NCBI GenBank assembly: GCA_020633975.1
Contig: JACKCR010000002.1
Coordinates: forward strand, 868,001-932,000
Source: Candidatus Eiseniibacteriota bacterium
GTDB taxonomy: Bacteria; Eisenbacteria; RBG-16-71-46; CAIMUX01
DNA length: 64,000 bases
Reading direction: 5' to 3'
Made by a program: the position numbers and the translations under genes. Below the pieces are notes generated by a model that did no database searches, had not been told where the DNA came from, and was given only the letters and a program-made list of their open reading frames with translations. Shown one piece after another: positions 50,604 through 58,709 of this stretch (its first letter is position 1; each line of letters opens with the position of its first letter).

Positions 50604-51395
50604 ATGAACCTCGGACGTTCCTACAAGATCGCGGTCCGCGAAGCGCGCGGTCTCCTCTGGTCCACAGGAGGAGGCCTCATCGTCGGCACCTTCTGGGCGG
50701 CGACCGGCCTCATCTTCACGCTCAACCTGTTCCAGTTCGAGCGCGGAATCCGGCTCGCAGCCCAACAAGCCTCGAAGCTCCAGAGTGGACCGGCCGGTGT
50801 GCACATCAACGACTGGGTCGTGAGCCAGACCTTCGACCTCACGGGAGGAGTGCTCTTCATCTTCTTCATTCCGCTCCTCACCATGCGAGCGTTCGCAGAA
50901 GAGCGACGAACGGGAAACCTCGAGCTTCTCATGAGCCAACCGCTCGCCGGGAGCGAGCTCCTGATCGGGAAGCTGGCGGGTTCCGTGCTCGCGCTCGTCT
51001 CCTGTCTCTCCATCTTCCTCGTCTATGGGGTAGTGCTCGGAATCGTGAGCACGCCGGACTGGACGGCCACTCTGGTCGGCGCGCTCGGGCTCGTCCTCCT
51101 CGGGATCCTCTTCACGAGCATCGGGACGCTGCTCTCCGTGCTGACGAGGTCCCCGATCGAAGCGGCGGTGCTGACACTCGGCATCCTCCTTCTCATCGTC
51201 ACCGGCCCGGCCATGATGTCGAACGGTCCGGAGTGGGTGAGGGGAATGGCGGAGTTTCTCTCCGTGGAGGGGCGGTTCCGCGACTTCTCCCACGGCGTGT
51301 TCGATCTGTCGCACGTCGCGTTCTTCCTCGGGTCGAGTCTCCTCCTCTGGGCGGCGTCCCTTCGCGGACTCGACATCGTGCGGTGGCAGGGATAG
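50604..51395 (+). CDS. ABC-2-type permease, GldF-like
   Basis: 263 residues with six predicted membrane helices (for example GGLIVGTFWAATGLIFTLN, GVLFIFFIPLLTMRAFAEERRTGNLELL, LAGSVLALVSCLSIFLVYGVVL, LVGALGLVLLGILFTSIG, AAVLTLGILLLIVTGP, FFLGSSLLLWAASLRGLDI). The segment TMRAFAEERRTGNLELLMSQPLAGSELLIGKL matches ABC-2 permeases of the CcmB/GldF group. It forms the membrane channel for the ATPase encoded 16 nt upstream; the GldG-like gene follows after 6 nt. Confidence 0.9.
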   Translation: MNLGRSYKIAVREARGLLWSTGGGLIVGTFWAATGLIFTLNLFQFERGIRLAAQQASKLQSGPAGVHINDWVVSQTFDLTGGVLFIFFIPLLTMRAFAEERRTGNLELLMSQPLAGSELLIGKLAGSVLALVSCLSIFLVYGVVLGIVSTPDWTATLVGALGLVLLGILFTSIGTLLSVLTRSPIEAAVLTLGILLLIVTGPAMMSNGPEWVRGMAEFLSVEGRFRDFSHGVFDLSHVAFFLGSSLLLWAASLRGLDIVRWQG

Positions 51396-51401
51396 CGCGC
51401 A

Positions 51402-52934
51402 ATGAACCGACAAACGAGACTCTTCCCGTTCTTCGTCCTCGCGGCGTTCCTCTTCCTCACGGGCGGCTTCCTCCGGACGCTCGCGGGCGGGTCCGCGTAC
51501 CTCCCGAACCTGTTCTTCCTCGCGGGGGTGGTGGTTCTCGTCCTCACCCTGGTCGTGGCGGCGGGTGCGCTCCGGGCCGTGCTCTTGCGCGTCCGCGAAG
51601 TCGCGGAGCCAGGGCCGTCGCTCCTCTGGGCGCTCGGGGGCGCGATCCTCTGTGTCGGCGCCGGGATCCTCGCGATGGAGCCGATCCGGTACGACCTCAC
51701 GGAGCGAAAGATCCACGAGGTGTCCCCGACCTCGAAGCAGCTGCTCCAGGGGATCGACCAGGACGTCCAGATGATCGCGACGTTTCGCGACGATCACCCG
51801 GCCCGTCTCCAGGTGGAATCGATTCTCGATGCCTATCGTGCGGTTTCGGGACGGATCCAAACGCTACGAATAGATCCCGACCGCGAACCCGACAAGGCGC
51901 GCGAACTCTCGATCCAAACTGCGAACACGATCACGATCCGTTCCCAGGGACTCGAGGAGATCGTAGATGCGGTTCGCGAGCCGGACATCACCCAGGCGAT
52001 CCTGCGGCTGGTCGATCCAGAGCGGCCGGTGGTCGGGTTCACCGTCGACCACGGAGAGGCCTCCCATGCCCGCGCGAGCTGGAACAAGCTGAGCGGACGC
52101 CTTCGTGACGCCGGCTTCCAGCTCCGCCAGCTCACCTCGCGGGACCTCACCGAGCCTCTGGCGAACGTGCGGATCGTGGTCGTCGCGGGTCCGACGAGCG
52201 AGTTCCTACCCGGTGAGGTCGAGTCCTTGGAGCGGTTCCTCGGGAGCGGTGGACGACTCGCTGCGTTCCTCGATCCCGAGGTAGAGACAGGGCTGGAACC
52301 GCTGTTCGCGCAGCAGGGGATCTTCTGCGATGGACGGCTCGTCCGCGACGACAGTCGTCTCACCCGCGCCGTCCAACTCGGTCCGGACGCCGTGGCCGTC
52401 TCGCCACAAGGGTTGGCCGACCACGAAGTGACCCGTCTTCTCCCGGCCGGCGTGGTGCTCCGGGGCGCGCAGCAAGTCGGCCTCGTTCCGCGGCCCGTCT
52501 TCGGCACGAGTGGAACGGAGATCCTCCGTTCGGAGCCTCGCGCGAAGCTGCTCGATCCGGAGACCGGCGAGGCGATCGGTGAGCCTGCCGCGCGTCCGCT
52601 CGGTGTTGCGCTCGAGTGGGAGGTGACCGGAACGGCCGAGCCGCGCGGCGACCGGCCGGCGGAAAAGCCGTACGCGCGCGTCGTCGTGGTGGGAGACAGC
52701 GACTTCCTCCGCGACGACATGATCGACCTCTTCGGCAACTCCGTCTTCATGACGCGTGTGTTCGGATGGCTGGGCGAGCGGCAGTACCTCATCCAGTTCC
52801 CGGCCATCGGACCGTCCGGAACCCCGCTCAAAGTGGGGAGGAACGGTCTCCTCGCGGTCTTCTACGTGGTCCAGGTGGCCCTCCCGCTCCTCGCCTACGG
52901 GATCGGGTTCCTCCTCTGGACGCGGAGACGCTGA
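51402..52934 (+). CDS. GldG-family ABC-associated membrane protein
   Basis: 510 residues. Two N-terminal membrane helices, then a helix near residues 70-90, and a large extracytoplasmic part with the 'ABC-type uncharacterised transport system' domain: YDLTERKIHEVSPTSKQLLQGIDQDVQMIATFRDDHPARLQVESILDAYRAVSGRIQTLRIDPDREPDKAREL, ...GFTVDHGEASHARASWNKLSGRLRDAGFQLRQL, ...IVVVAGPTSEFLPGEVESLERFLGSGGRLAAFLDPE, and a C-terminal membrane helix (LLAVFYVVQVALPLLAYGIGFLLW). The family is thought to sense or bind a periplasmic ligand for the ABC exporter. The stop overlaps the DUF4340 start. Confidence 0.88.
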   Translation: MNRQTRLFPFFVLAAFLFLTGGFLRTLAGGSAYLPNLFFLAGVVVLVLTLVVAAGALRAVLLRVREVAEPGPSLLWALGGAILCVGAGILAMEPIRYDLTERKIHEVSPTSKQLLQGIDQDVQMIATFRDDHPARLQVESILDAYRAVSGRIQTLRIDPDREPDKARELSIQTANTITIRSQGLEEIVDAVREPDITQAILRLVDPERPVVGFTVDHGEASHARASWNKLSGRLRDAGFQLRQLTSRDLTEPLANVRIVVVAGPTSEFLPGEVESLERFLGSGGRLAAFLDPEVETGLEPLFAQQGIFCDGRLVRDDSRLTRAVQLGPDAVAVSPQGLADHEVTRLLPAGVVLRGAQQVGLVPRPVFGTSGTEILRSEPRAKLLDPETGEAIGEPAARPLGVALEWEVTGTAEPRGDRPAEKPYARVVVVGDSDFLRDDMIDLFGNSVFMTRVFGWLGERQYLIQFPAIGPSGTPLKVGRNGLLAVFYVVQVALPLLAYGIGFLLWTRRR

Positions 52935-54343
52935 TGCGGTTCGACCTTCGCGTCGTCCTGATGCTCGTCCTCGTGGGACTCTCGATCTGGTTCTGGCGAC
53001 TTCGGAGCCGCGAGCCGGAAGCGCTCGATCTGACGTCGTTCGCCGCGCCGAGCGAGATCATGCACGCGGACCGGATCATCTACGGCACGGACACGGACAG
53101 CGTCGTCGTCGTGAAGGGGACGGACCGCTACCTCATCGTCGATCCGATCCAGGATGAAGCGGATCCGACCCGGATCCTCCAGACACTCCAAGCCGCCTCT
53201 CGGCTCAAGCCGACGCGAGGGATCGAGGCGACGGACCTCGCGACCTACGGACTCGCACCGCCCCGTCATCGGCTCACGGCCGAGCTCGAGTCCGGCGAAC
53301 GGTGGTCGATTGCTCTGGGAGACACGGTGCCGATCGGCGGGCAGGTCTACGCGATCGTCGAGCCACTCGGCGCGTCTCGAGCTGGGAGTGCGCAGTCCGG
53401 CGCGAACTCGGAGGGCGGTTCGTCCGACCAGGAGCGGGACGAGGTGACGGTGCTCCTCCTGCGCGAGTTCGGGGCGAAGCGCGACTTCTACCCGCCGCTC
53501 GAGGAGCTACGTGATCCTCTGCCGCTGGCGCTTCCGTCGCCGATCGTCGATTCCGTCGATGTCGTGACGCGGGAAACTCGGCTCCGGGCCGTGCGCGAGT
53601 CGAGATCCTACTGGCGTGCGGTCGATCCGCCCGGTCTCGAACTCGACCCGCTTCTGATGAACCGCGCGCTCCAGCAGCTCCGAACGCCGTCGATCCGAGA
53701 GTTCCTGCCCGCGGACGCAGATCCTGCGGACTACGGAATCTCTCCTCCCAGGGCCCGCTGGATCGTCTATCAGGACGCGTTCGTCGAGACGGTCACCGTC
53801 GGTTCGCCGAACGCGGACGGGACCGGTGTCTACGTGAAGCCTGCGGGCCGCAGCGGGATCGGGGAGATCACGTCGAGTAGATTCCGAGAGCTCGTCGACG
53901 GGTGGCCCGGGCTCGCGTCCCTCAAGCTCTCACGACTCGATCCCAAGACGATCGAGCGGGTGGAGTTCTTGGGAACGGAGGTCGCCTATGCCCGGACGGA
54001 CTCGGGCTGGGTCCGCATTCCCGAGATGGTTCGGGTGCGTCGGGAAGGCGCGTTGGTCCAGGATCTCGAGAATTTGAGCGCGCTCCAGTGGACGTCCTAT
54101 CCGATGGATCGCGAGTCGCCGGAACGCCGCGCCGATGTCGTGCGGCTGCGTCTCGTGCCAGATGCCACTGCCGTGATGTTGCCGGACAGCTCGGCGATCG
54201 CGACTCCCGAGATCGTCACGATGGCGGCGTATCCGGACTCGGGTGTCGCACTCGCGCGCTCGGATCGAAAGGATCTCTGGGGCCGCATTCCAGACACGAA
54301 CTATCGAGTTTGGCGGTACAGGAGAGACCATTCCGACCTCTGA
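52934..54343 (+). CDS. DUF4340 protein of the GldG cassette
   Basis: 469 residues from ATG 52934, whose A is the last base of the GldG-like stop. An N-terminal membrane anchor (VVLMLVLVGLSIWFW) precedes extracytoplasmic beta-rich repeats typical of DUF4340: VVVVKGTDRYLIVDPIQDEADPTRILQTLQAAS, TDLATYGLAPPRHRLTAEL, WSIALGDTVPIGGQVYAIVE and FLPADADPADYGISPPRARWIVY. Always found beside GldG-type genes; presumably the periplasmic partner of that complex. The frame is open upstream inside the GldG gene, where nothing resembles this family. Confidence 0.88.
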   Translation: MRFDLRVVLMLVLVGLSIWFWRLRSREPEALDLTSFAAPSEIMHADRIIYGTDTDSVVVVKGTDRYLIVDPIQDEADPTRILQTLQAASRLKPTRGIEATDLATYGLAPPRHRLTAELESGERWSIALGDTVPIGGQVYAIVEPLGASRAGSAQSGANSEGGSSDQERDEVTVLLLREFGAKRDFYPPLEELRDPLPLALPSPIVDSVDVVTRETRLRAVRESRSYWRAVDPPGLELDPLLMNRALQQLRTPSIREFLPADADPADYGISPPRARWIVYQDAFVETVTVGSPNADGTGVYVKPAGRSGIGEITSSRFRELVDGWPGLASLKLSRLDPKTIERVEFLGTEVAYARTDSGWVRIPEMVRVRREGALVQDLENLSALQWTSYPMDRESPERRADVVRLRLVPDATAVMLPDSSAIATPEIVTMAAYPDSGVALARSDRKDLWGRIPDTNYRVWRYRRDHSDL

Positions 54344-54464
54344 TCGGGGCGGATGACGCACCCGCGCACAAAAAACGGCTCAAGCCGAACGAAAGATCCG
54401 CCGAACCCCCTTTTGGTATCGGAAAACCATCAGGACTGCATGTCCAGAAGGGGGTTGAGACCCG

Positions 54465-54917
54465 ATGATCAGCAAGAAGTACACGATGATCGATCCGAAG
54501 CAGATCGCGAAGAAGGGCTACAAGGGCTGCAAGACGACCGCTTCGGTCCAGAACTTCTGCAAGACGAACAAGGTCGACTGCTGCTACTGGACCCCGCAGG
54601 GTAGCCGCCAGAAGATCATGATGATCGAGTGGAATTCCTTCCAGAATGCCTACAAGGCTCAGAAGGCCACCTCGACCACTACGACGAAGACGACCGCGAA
54701 GAGCAAGACGAACGCGAAGGCCAAGTCGACGGCGACCAAGAGCCGGAAGTCGAACATCACGTCGATCTCCAGCCGGACCGCTCGCGCGACGAAGAGCCGG
54801 ACGAACACCACCCGCAGCAAGGCCAAGAAGGCCACCTCTGCGTGGGGCACTTCGGTCCGCAAGAACAACGCTCGTCGGGTCAGCGCTCGTCGCACGACCA
54901 CCCGTCGCGCTGCCTAA
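54465..54917 (+). CDS. Short basic, histone-like protein with a Cys-containing N-terminal domain
   Basis: 150 residues from ATG 54465. Residues 1-65 look folded and carry Cys at about 22, 32, 39 and 40 with Trp and Tyr (GYKGCKTTASVQNFCKTNK, VDCCYWTPQGSRQ). From about 66 to the end there is an extended Lys/Arg/Thr/Ser/Ala-rich tail (for example KAKSTATKSRKSNITSISSR, NARRVSARRTTTRRAA) without acidic residues, as in H1-like and Hc1/AlgP-type proteins. Nucleic-acid binding is likely; the domain may hold a metal via its four Cys. Codon usage is strongly biased to AAG, ACC and CGC, so expression may be high, and a strong terminator follows. No family recognised. Confidence 0.7.
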   Translation: MISKKYTMIDPKQIAKKGYKGCKTTASVQNFCKTNKVDCCYWTPQGSRQKIMMIEWNSFQNAYKAQKATSTTTTKTTAKSKTNAKAKSTATKSRKSNITSISSRTARATKSRTNTTRSKAKKATSAWGTSVRKNNARRVSARRTTTRRAA

Positions 54918-54945
54918 GCGGCTCGCCGGAACGTCTTTCGACTCG

Positions 54946-54978
54946 GAGCGGCCCCTCTCGGGGGGCCGCTCTTCGTTT
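54946..54978 (+). terminator. Rho-independent terminator after the basic protein
   Basis: GAGCGGCCCC (54946-54955) / GGGGCCGCTC (54962-54971) with loop TCTCGG, then TTCGTTT. Confidence 0.85.
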
Positions 54979-54991
54979 GGATCCGTTTCGC

Positions 54992-55101
54992 TGCCCAACT
55001 TGCGTCCGTCCTCTCTCCACCTGCAGCCCGATCGCCATCCGCCTGTAGCCCGTCGTCTCTCCGCCTGCCGTCCGACCTCCATCCGGCTTCCGTCCCACTT
55101 C
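54992..55101 (+). repeat. 22-bp tandem repeat (minisatellite)
   Basis: Four clear 22-bp units, starting TCTCCACCTGCAGCCCGATCGC (55014-55035), CATCCGCCTGTAGCCCGTCG (55036-55057), TCTCCGCCTGCCGTCCGACC (55058-55079) and CATCCGGCTTCCGTCCCACT (55080-55101; the last three are quoted without their two final bases), plus a diverged unit at 54992-55013. The units alternate TCTC/CATC at their starts, so the true period may be 44 bp. The array fills most of the spacer between the terminator and cutA. Confidence 0.85.
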
Positions 55102-55199
55102 CACTTCACCCGTTCTGGCCCGTGGTTTCCTCGCACCCCCGGACCTCGACGATTCCCCCAACTTGACCCTCATTCCCGCGCTCCCTAGACTGCCCGCCG

Positions 55200-55571
55200 A
55201 TGGATGTGCGTGAGGAGCAGGAGCCCCGGGTCGCCGTGACCACGACGTCGGATGCAGCTGACGCGAAGCGGCTGGCCCAAACTCTCGTCGAGGAACGACT
55301 CGCCGCCTGCGTGACCGTGATTCCGAAGGTCGCTTCCACCTACCGCTGGGGGGGCGAGGTCCAGACCGAAGACGAGCAGCTTCTCTGGATCAAGACCGTG
55401 GCCTCACGGATCGAGGCACTTCGGCTCCGGCTTCTCGAGATCCATCCGTATGACGTTCCCGAGTTCCTCGTCCTCACGGTGGAGGGGGCCTCACCGGAGT
55501 ACCACAGTTGGCTCATCGACTCGGTCGCTCCGCCGGAATCCGGCGGGCCGGGACGCGGTTCGCCAGCCTAA
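55200..55571 (+). CDS. cutA: Divalent-cation tolerance protein CutA
   Basis: 123 residues; trimeric small protein linked to copper/divalent-metal tolerance. Seen: VAVTTTSDAADAKRLAQTLVEERLAACVTVIPKVASTYRWGGEVQTEDEQLL and IHPYDVPEFLVLTVEGASPEYHSWL, covering the whole family (about 105 residues). A C-terminal Gly/Pro tail of about 15 residues is extra. ATG 55200. A separate ribosome site (GGGGAGAGG) precedes the next gene after a 33-nt gap, so they may share a transcript. Confidence 0.93.
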   Translation: MDVREEQEPRVAVTTTSDAADAKRLAQTLVEERLAACVTVIPKVASTYRWGGEVQTEDEQLLWIKTVASRIEALRLRLLEIHPYDVPEFLVLTVEGASPEYHSWLIDSVAPPESGGPGRGSPA

Positions 55572-55604
55572 CGATTGCACGATCTGAGAGAGGGGAGAGG
55601 ACGC

Positions 55605-56438
55605 ATGAGACCGCCTTGCGGCGTGGTCACCCTGACGACCGACTTCGGCATCGAGGATAGCTATGTCGGTACGATGAAGGGGGTGGGGCTGCGCATCTTC
55701 CCCGAGATACGGATCGTGGACATCACCCACCACGTGGCACCGACGGACGTGCTCGAGGCCTCGCTCGTGCTCGAGAGTTCGTACCCGTACTTCCCGGTCG
55801 GCGCCGTCCACGTCGCGGTCGTGGATCCAGGCGTTGGGACGAACCGCCGGCCGATTCTCGTGGTCGCGCAGGATCACTACTTCGTCGGGCCGGACAACGG
55901 CACGTTCACGCGGATCCTGGAGAGCGGGACGGTCGAGGCCGTCTTCGTGATCGAGAACCCGAGCCTCATGCTCGCCGACATCAGCAATACGTTCCATGGA
56001 CGGGACGTCTTCGCCCCTGCTGCCGCGTACGTCGCTCGTGGCGTCGCACCCTCCGAGTTCGGTCGGCAGGTGTCGGACGCCGTCCGCGTCGCGCTGCCCG
56101 AACCGAAGATCTACGCGAACCAGCTGGCCGGTGAGGTCGTCTACATCGACAGCTTCGGGAACGTGATCACGAACATCTCGAAGAAGCAGTTCGACGAGAA
56201 CGTCGGTCGGCGCGCTGTCCGGATCCGGCTGAACGGCAAGGTGGTCGATCAGGTGCACCGGTCCTACCTGGAAGGGCCTCAGGGACGGCTACTCGCGCTC
56301 TTCGGCTCCTCGAACCTGCTCGAACTCGCGGTGGCCGGCGGACGCGCCGACCGCCGAATCGGGGCAGGAAAGGGCGACACGGTGTTCGTCGACGTCCTGG
56401 ACGGCGAAGAGCGTCCAGCGGGCGGCTTCGACTACTGA
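55605..56438 (+). CDS. SAM hydroxide adenosyltransferase family (DUF62)
   Basis: 277 residues from ATG 55605 with GGGGAGAGG upstream. Seen: VVTLTTDFGIEDSYVGTMKGV, VDITHHVAPTDVLEASLVLESSYPYFPVGAVHVAVVDPGVGTNRRPI (the conserved Asp and VDPGVG motif), HYFVGPDNGTF, HGRDVFAPAAAYVA and YIDSFGNVITNI. Members hydrolyse S-adenosylmethionine to adenosine and methionine (or use halide in the marine fluorinase/chlorinase relatives). The bulk family with this VDPGVG layout is the hydroxide type. It follows cutA by 33 nt. Confidence 0.9.
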   Translation: MRPPCGVVTLTTDFGIEDSYVGTMKGVGLRIFPEIRIVDITHHVAPTDVLEASLVLESSYPYFPVGAVHVAVVDPGVGTNRRPILVVAQDHYFVGPDNGTFTRILESGTVEAVFVIENPSLMLADISNTFHGRDVFAPAAAYVARGVAPSEFGRQVSDAVRVALPEPKIYANQLAGEVVYIDSFGNVITNISKKQFDENVGRRAVRIRLNGKVVDQVHRSYLEGPQGRLLALFGSSNLLELAVAGGRADRRIGAGKGDTVFVDVLDGEERPAGGFDY

Positions 56439-56632
56439 TCCGCCAGATCGGCGCACCCACCGTGGAGCGCTCCGAACCCGGAGTGCTCCCCCGGTCGAGC
56501 CGATCCGCCGACCGTGACGGTTCCAGCCGAACTCCGGGTCCCGCGCCTCATGGGGCATGTGACCCAGGGGGACTCGATTGCGTCCCTACTGTGGTATCCT
56601 CGCTCGGAGCTTTTCTCAATCGCGGAGGAACG

Positions 56633-58042
56633 ATGCCCACTCACTCCCGCCCCGTGCTCGCGGCGCTCGGCGTTGTCTGTTCGGCTGCCTGTCTGCTCGC
56701 CGCCCCGAGCTTCGCCGGGGACTACAACCTCTATTGGGGGAACTTCCACTCCCACTCGTCGCTCTCCGACGGGGCAGGGCCACCCGCCGACGCGTACACC
56801 TACGCGCGGGACGTCGCCGGAATCGACATCCTCGCCCTTTCGGACCACACGCACATGACGTCCGCGAGCGAGTGGAGCTATCTCGGCACGCAGGCCGACA
56901 CCTACACCGAGGACGGAGTCTTCGTCGCCCTCAGGTCTCAGGAGTTCGGGATCCTCAACGATTTCGGGCATCTCAACATCCACGACTGCGACGTCAAGAA
57001 TCCGAACGCGACTACGAACCTGCCCGCGACCTACAACTTCATCATCCAGAACAACGGGATCGGGGCCTTCAACCACCCGAATCCGAGCTACGGGACGTGG
57101 TTCGACAATCTCGCTTTCGATCCTGCCTACGTGGACGCCATGTACGGCATGGAGATCATCAACGGGTTCTATAGCGGGGACTACACCGACACGTGGATCA
57201 TGGCCCTCAACAACGGGTGGAAGCTGGGAGCCTTCGGCAACCAGGACAACCACGAGGCGAACTGGGGCAACCAGCAGAACACGAACGACGGCAACCGGAT
57301 CTACCTCACCGGCGTCTACGCGACCGAGCTGACGAAGGCCGGGGTCCACGAGGCACTTCGCGCGCGTCGCTTCTTCGCAACGGAGCAGCGGCCGGAGGGC
57401 GACCTGCTCACGCTCGAGTTCTCCGTCGCCGGAAACCCGATGGGCTCCACGATCACGACCGGACCGGTCGTGATCTTCCAGACGAAGACCGAGTCGCTCA
57501 ACCAGACCACGCTCTGCAACCGGATCGAGCTCTGGAAGGACGGCGTCCTCTTCGACACATATGTCGCGGTGGGAACGTCTCTCACGCACCAGTTCGTGGA
57601 CTCCGATCTCCAGGTGGGCGAGAGCCACTACTACTTCATCCGGGGTCGTCAGACCGACGGCGACCTGGCTTGGTCGTCTCCGATCTGGATCACGGTGGAA
57701 GAGGAGCCCGCCGGGATCGACCCTGTGGAGCCGTCCGAGACACGCGTTCAGCTTCTCCAGAACAAGCCGAACCCGTTCTCGCCGCAGACGGACATCCGCT
57801 TCGTGCTCCCGGCGCGTAGCTCGGGAGAGAGCTACCGGGTCCAGCTGGTCGTGCTCGACTCGGCCGGTCGTCGGGTGCGGGACCTCGGCACCCGCACCTT
57901 GAACGCCGGAGAGCAAGCGTGGACGTGGGACGGCCGCACGGACGACGGGACGCCGGCGGCTTCGGGCGTGTACCACTACCGGGTCTCTGGTTCCGGGATC
58001 GAGGACGCGAACGGCCGGATGGTCCTCCTCTCGAACCGCTAG
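56633..58042 (+). CDS. Secreted PHP-domain metallo-hydrolase with FlgD-like sorting tail
   Basis: 469 residues from ATG 56633, with GCGGAGGAACG upstream. Signal peptide (ending AAPSFA near 28). PHP domain with metal-binding HSHSSLSDGAG, LALSDHTHM, GNQDNHEANW and FNHPNPSYGTW, about 32-280. A beta-rich middle part (about 285-385: VVIFQTKTESLNQTTLCNRIELWKDGV) is followed by the C-terminal FlgD/type-9-like signature QNKPNPFSPQTDIRFVLP ... VYHYRV near 400-465. That kind of tail is typical of secreted proteins in FCB-type bacteria and of Candidatus Eisenbacteria. Likely a surface or extracellular phosphoesterase; substrate unknown. Confidence 0.88.
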   Translation: MPTHSRPVLAALGVVCSAACLLAAPSFAGDYNLYWGNFHSHSSLSDGAGPPADAYTYARDVAGIDILALSDHTHMTSASEWSYLGTQADTYTEDGVFVALRSQEFGILNDFGHLNIHDCDVKNPNATTNLPATYNFIIQNNGIGAFNHPNPSYGTWFDNLAFDPAYVDAMYGMEIINGFYSGDYTDTWIMALNNGWKLGAFGNQDNHEANWGNQQNTNDGNRIYLTGVYATELTKAGVHEALRARRFFATEQRPEGDLLTLEFSVAGNPMGSTITTGPVVIFQTKTESLNQTTLCNRIELWKDGVLFDTYVAVGTSLTHQFVDSDLQVGESHYYFIRGRQTDGDLAWSSPIWITVEEEPAGIDPVEPSETRVQLLQNKPNPFSPQTDIRFVLPARSSGESYRVQLVVLDSAGRRVRDLGTRTLNAGEQAWTWDGRTDDGTPAASGVYHYRVSGSGIEDANGRMVLLSNR

Positions 58043-58140
58043 CGGCTTGGGGCAGTCGGCGACGCGGTAGCCGTGGCCTGCCGTGCGAGCCGCGCCCGCC
58101 GAAGTTGCCGAAGTACGACGCGGGTAGAAAGGAGTCTCCC

Positions 58141-58686
58141 GTGGCGACCTTGATCGACATTCTTCTCGGCCTCGCGTTCATCCTGACGGCGCTTGCTGGG
58201 CTCCGGAACGGCTACTTCCGTGAGCTGTTCTCGCTCATCGGCCTCGCGCTCGGGGTGTACGCGGCGCTGCGGTTCACCGGCCCCGTCGCAGACCTGACCG
58301 GCTTGTCGTTCCTTCGATCCGAGTTCGGAGCGACGATCCTCTTCGTCGTGGTCTTCATCATCGTGTTCATCGTGGCGTCGCTCTTGGGCTCGCTGCTTGC
58401 TGGCGTCTGGGAGGGGAAGTCTCCCGGGTTTGCGAGTCGAGCTGTGGGCTTCTTGCTCGGCGCGTTTCGCGGATACCTGCTCGTCGTGGTGATGGGGGGC
58501 GCGGTCGTGTTCCTCGCCGACGTCGGAAGCCAGTCGCTCGCGACGTCGCGCGTCCTTCCGTGGCTCGGCACCGGGATCCGGATCGGGGCGCACGTTCTAC
58601 CCGACGATCTGGGCGCGAACCTCGAGGAACGGTGGGACGCGATCCCCTTCCAGCCCGCTTGGAAGAAGCAGGGCGTTCCGATCTGA
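58141..58686 (+). CDS. cvpA: CvpA family membrane protein
   Basis: 181 residues from GTG 58141 with AAAGGAG upstream. Four predicted helices (IDILLGLAFILTALAGLRNG, ELFSLIGLALGVYAALRFTG, FGATILFVVVFIIVFIVASLLGSLLAGVWE, GYLLVVVMGGAVVFLADVGSQ) match the colicin-V production protein family, an inner-membrane protein linked to envelope stress. Converges with the AI-2E permease gene 23 bp away. Confidence 0.85.
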   Translation: MATLIDILLGLAFILTALAGLRNGYFRELFSLIGLALGVYAALRFTGPVADLTGLSFLRSEFGATILFVVVFIIVFIVASLLGSLLAGVWEGKSPGFASRAVGFLLGAFRGYLLVVVMGGAVVFLADVGSQSLATSRVLPWLGTGIRIGAHVLPDDLGANLEERWDAIPFQPAWKKQGVPI

Positions 58687-58709
58687 CGCGAGTCGGGCGG
58701 CCCGCGGCT

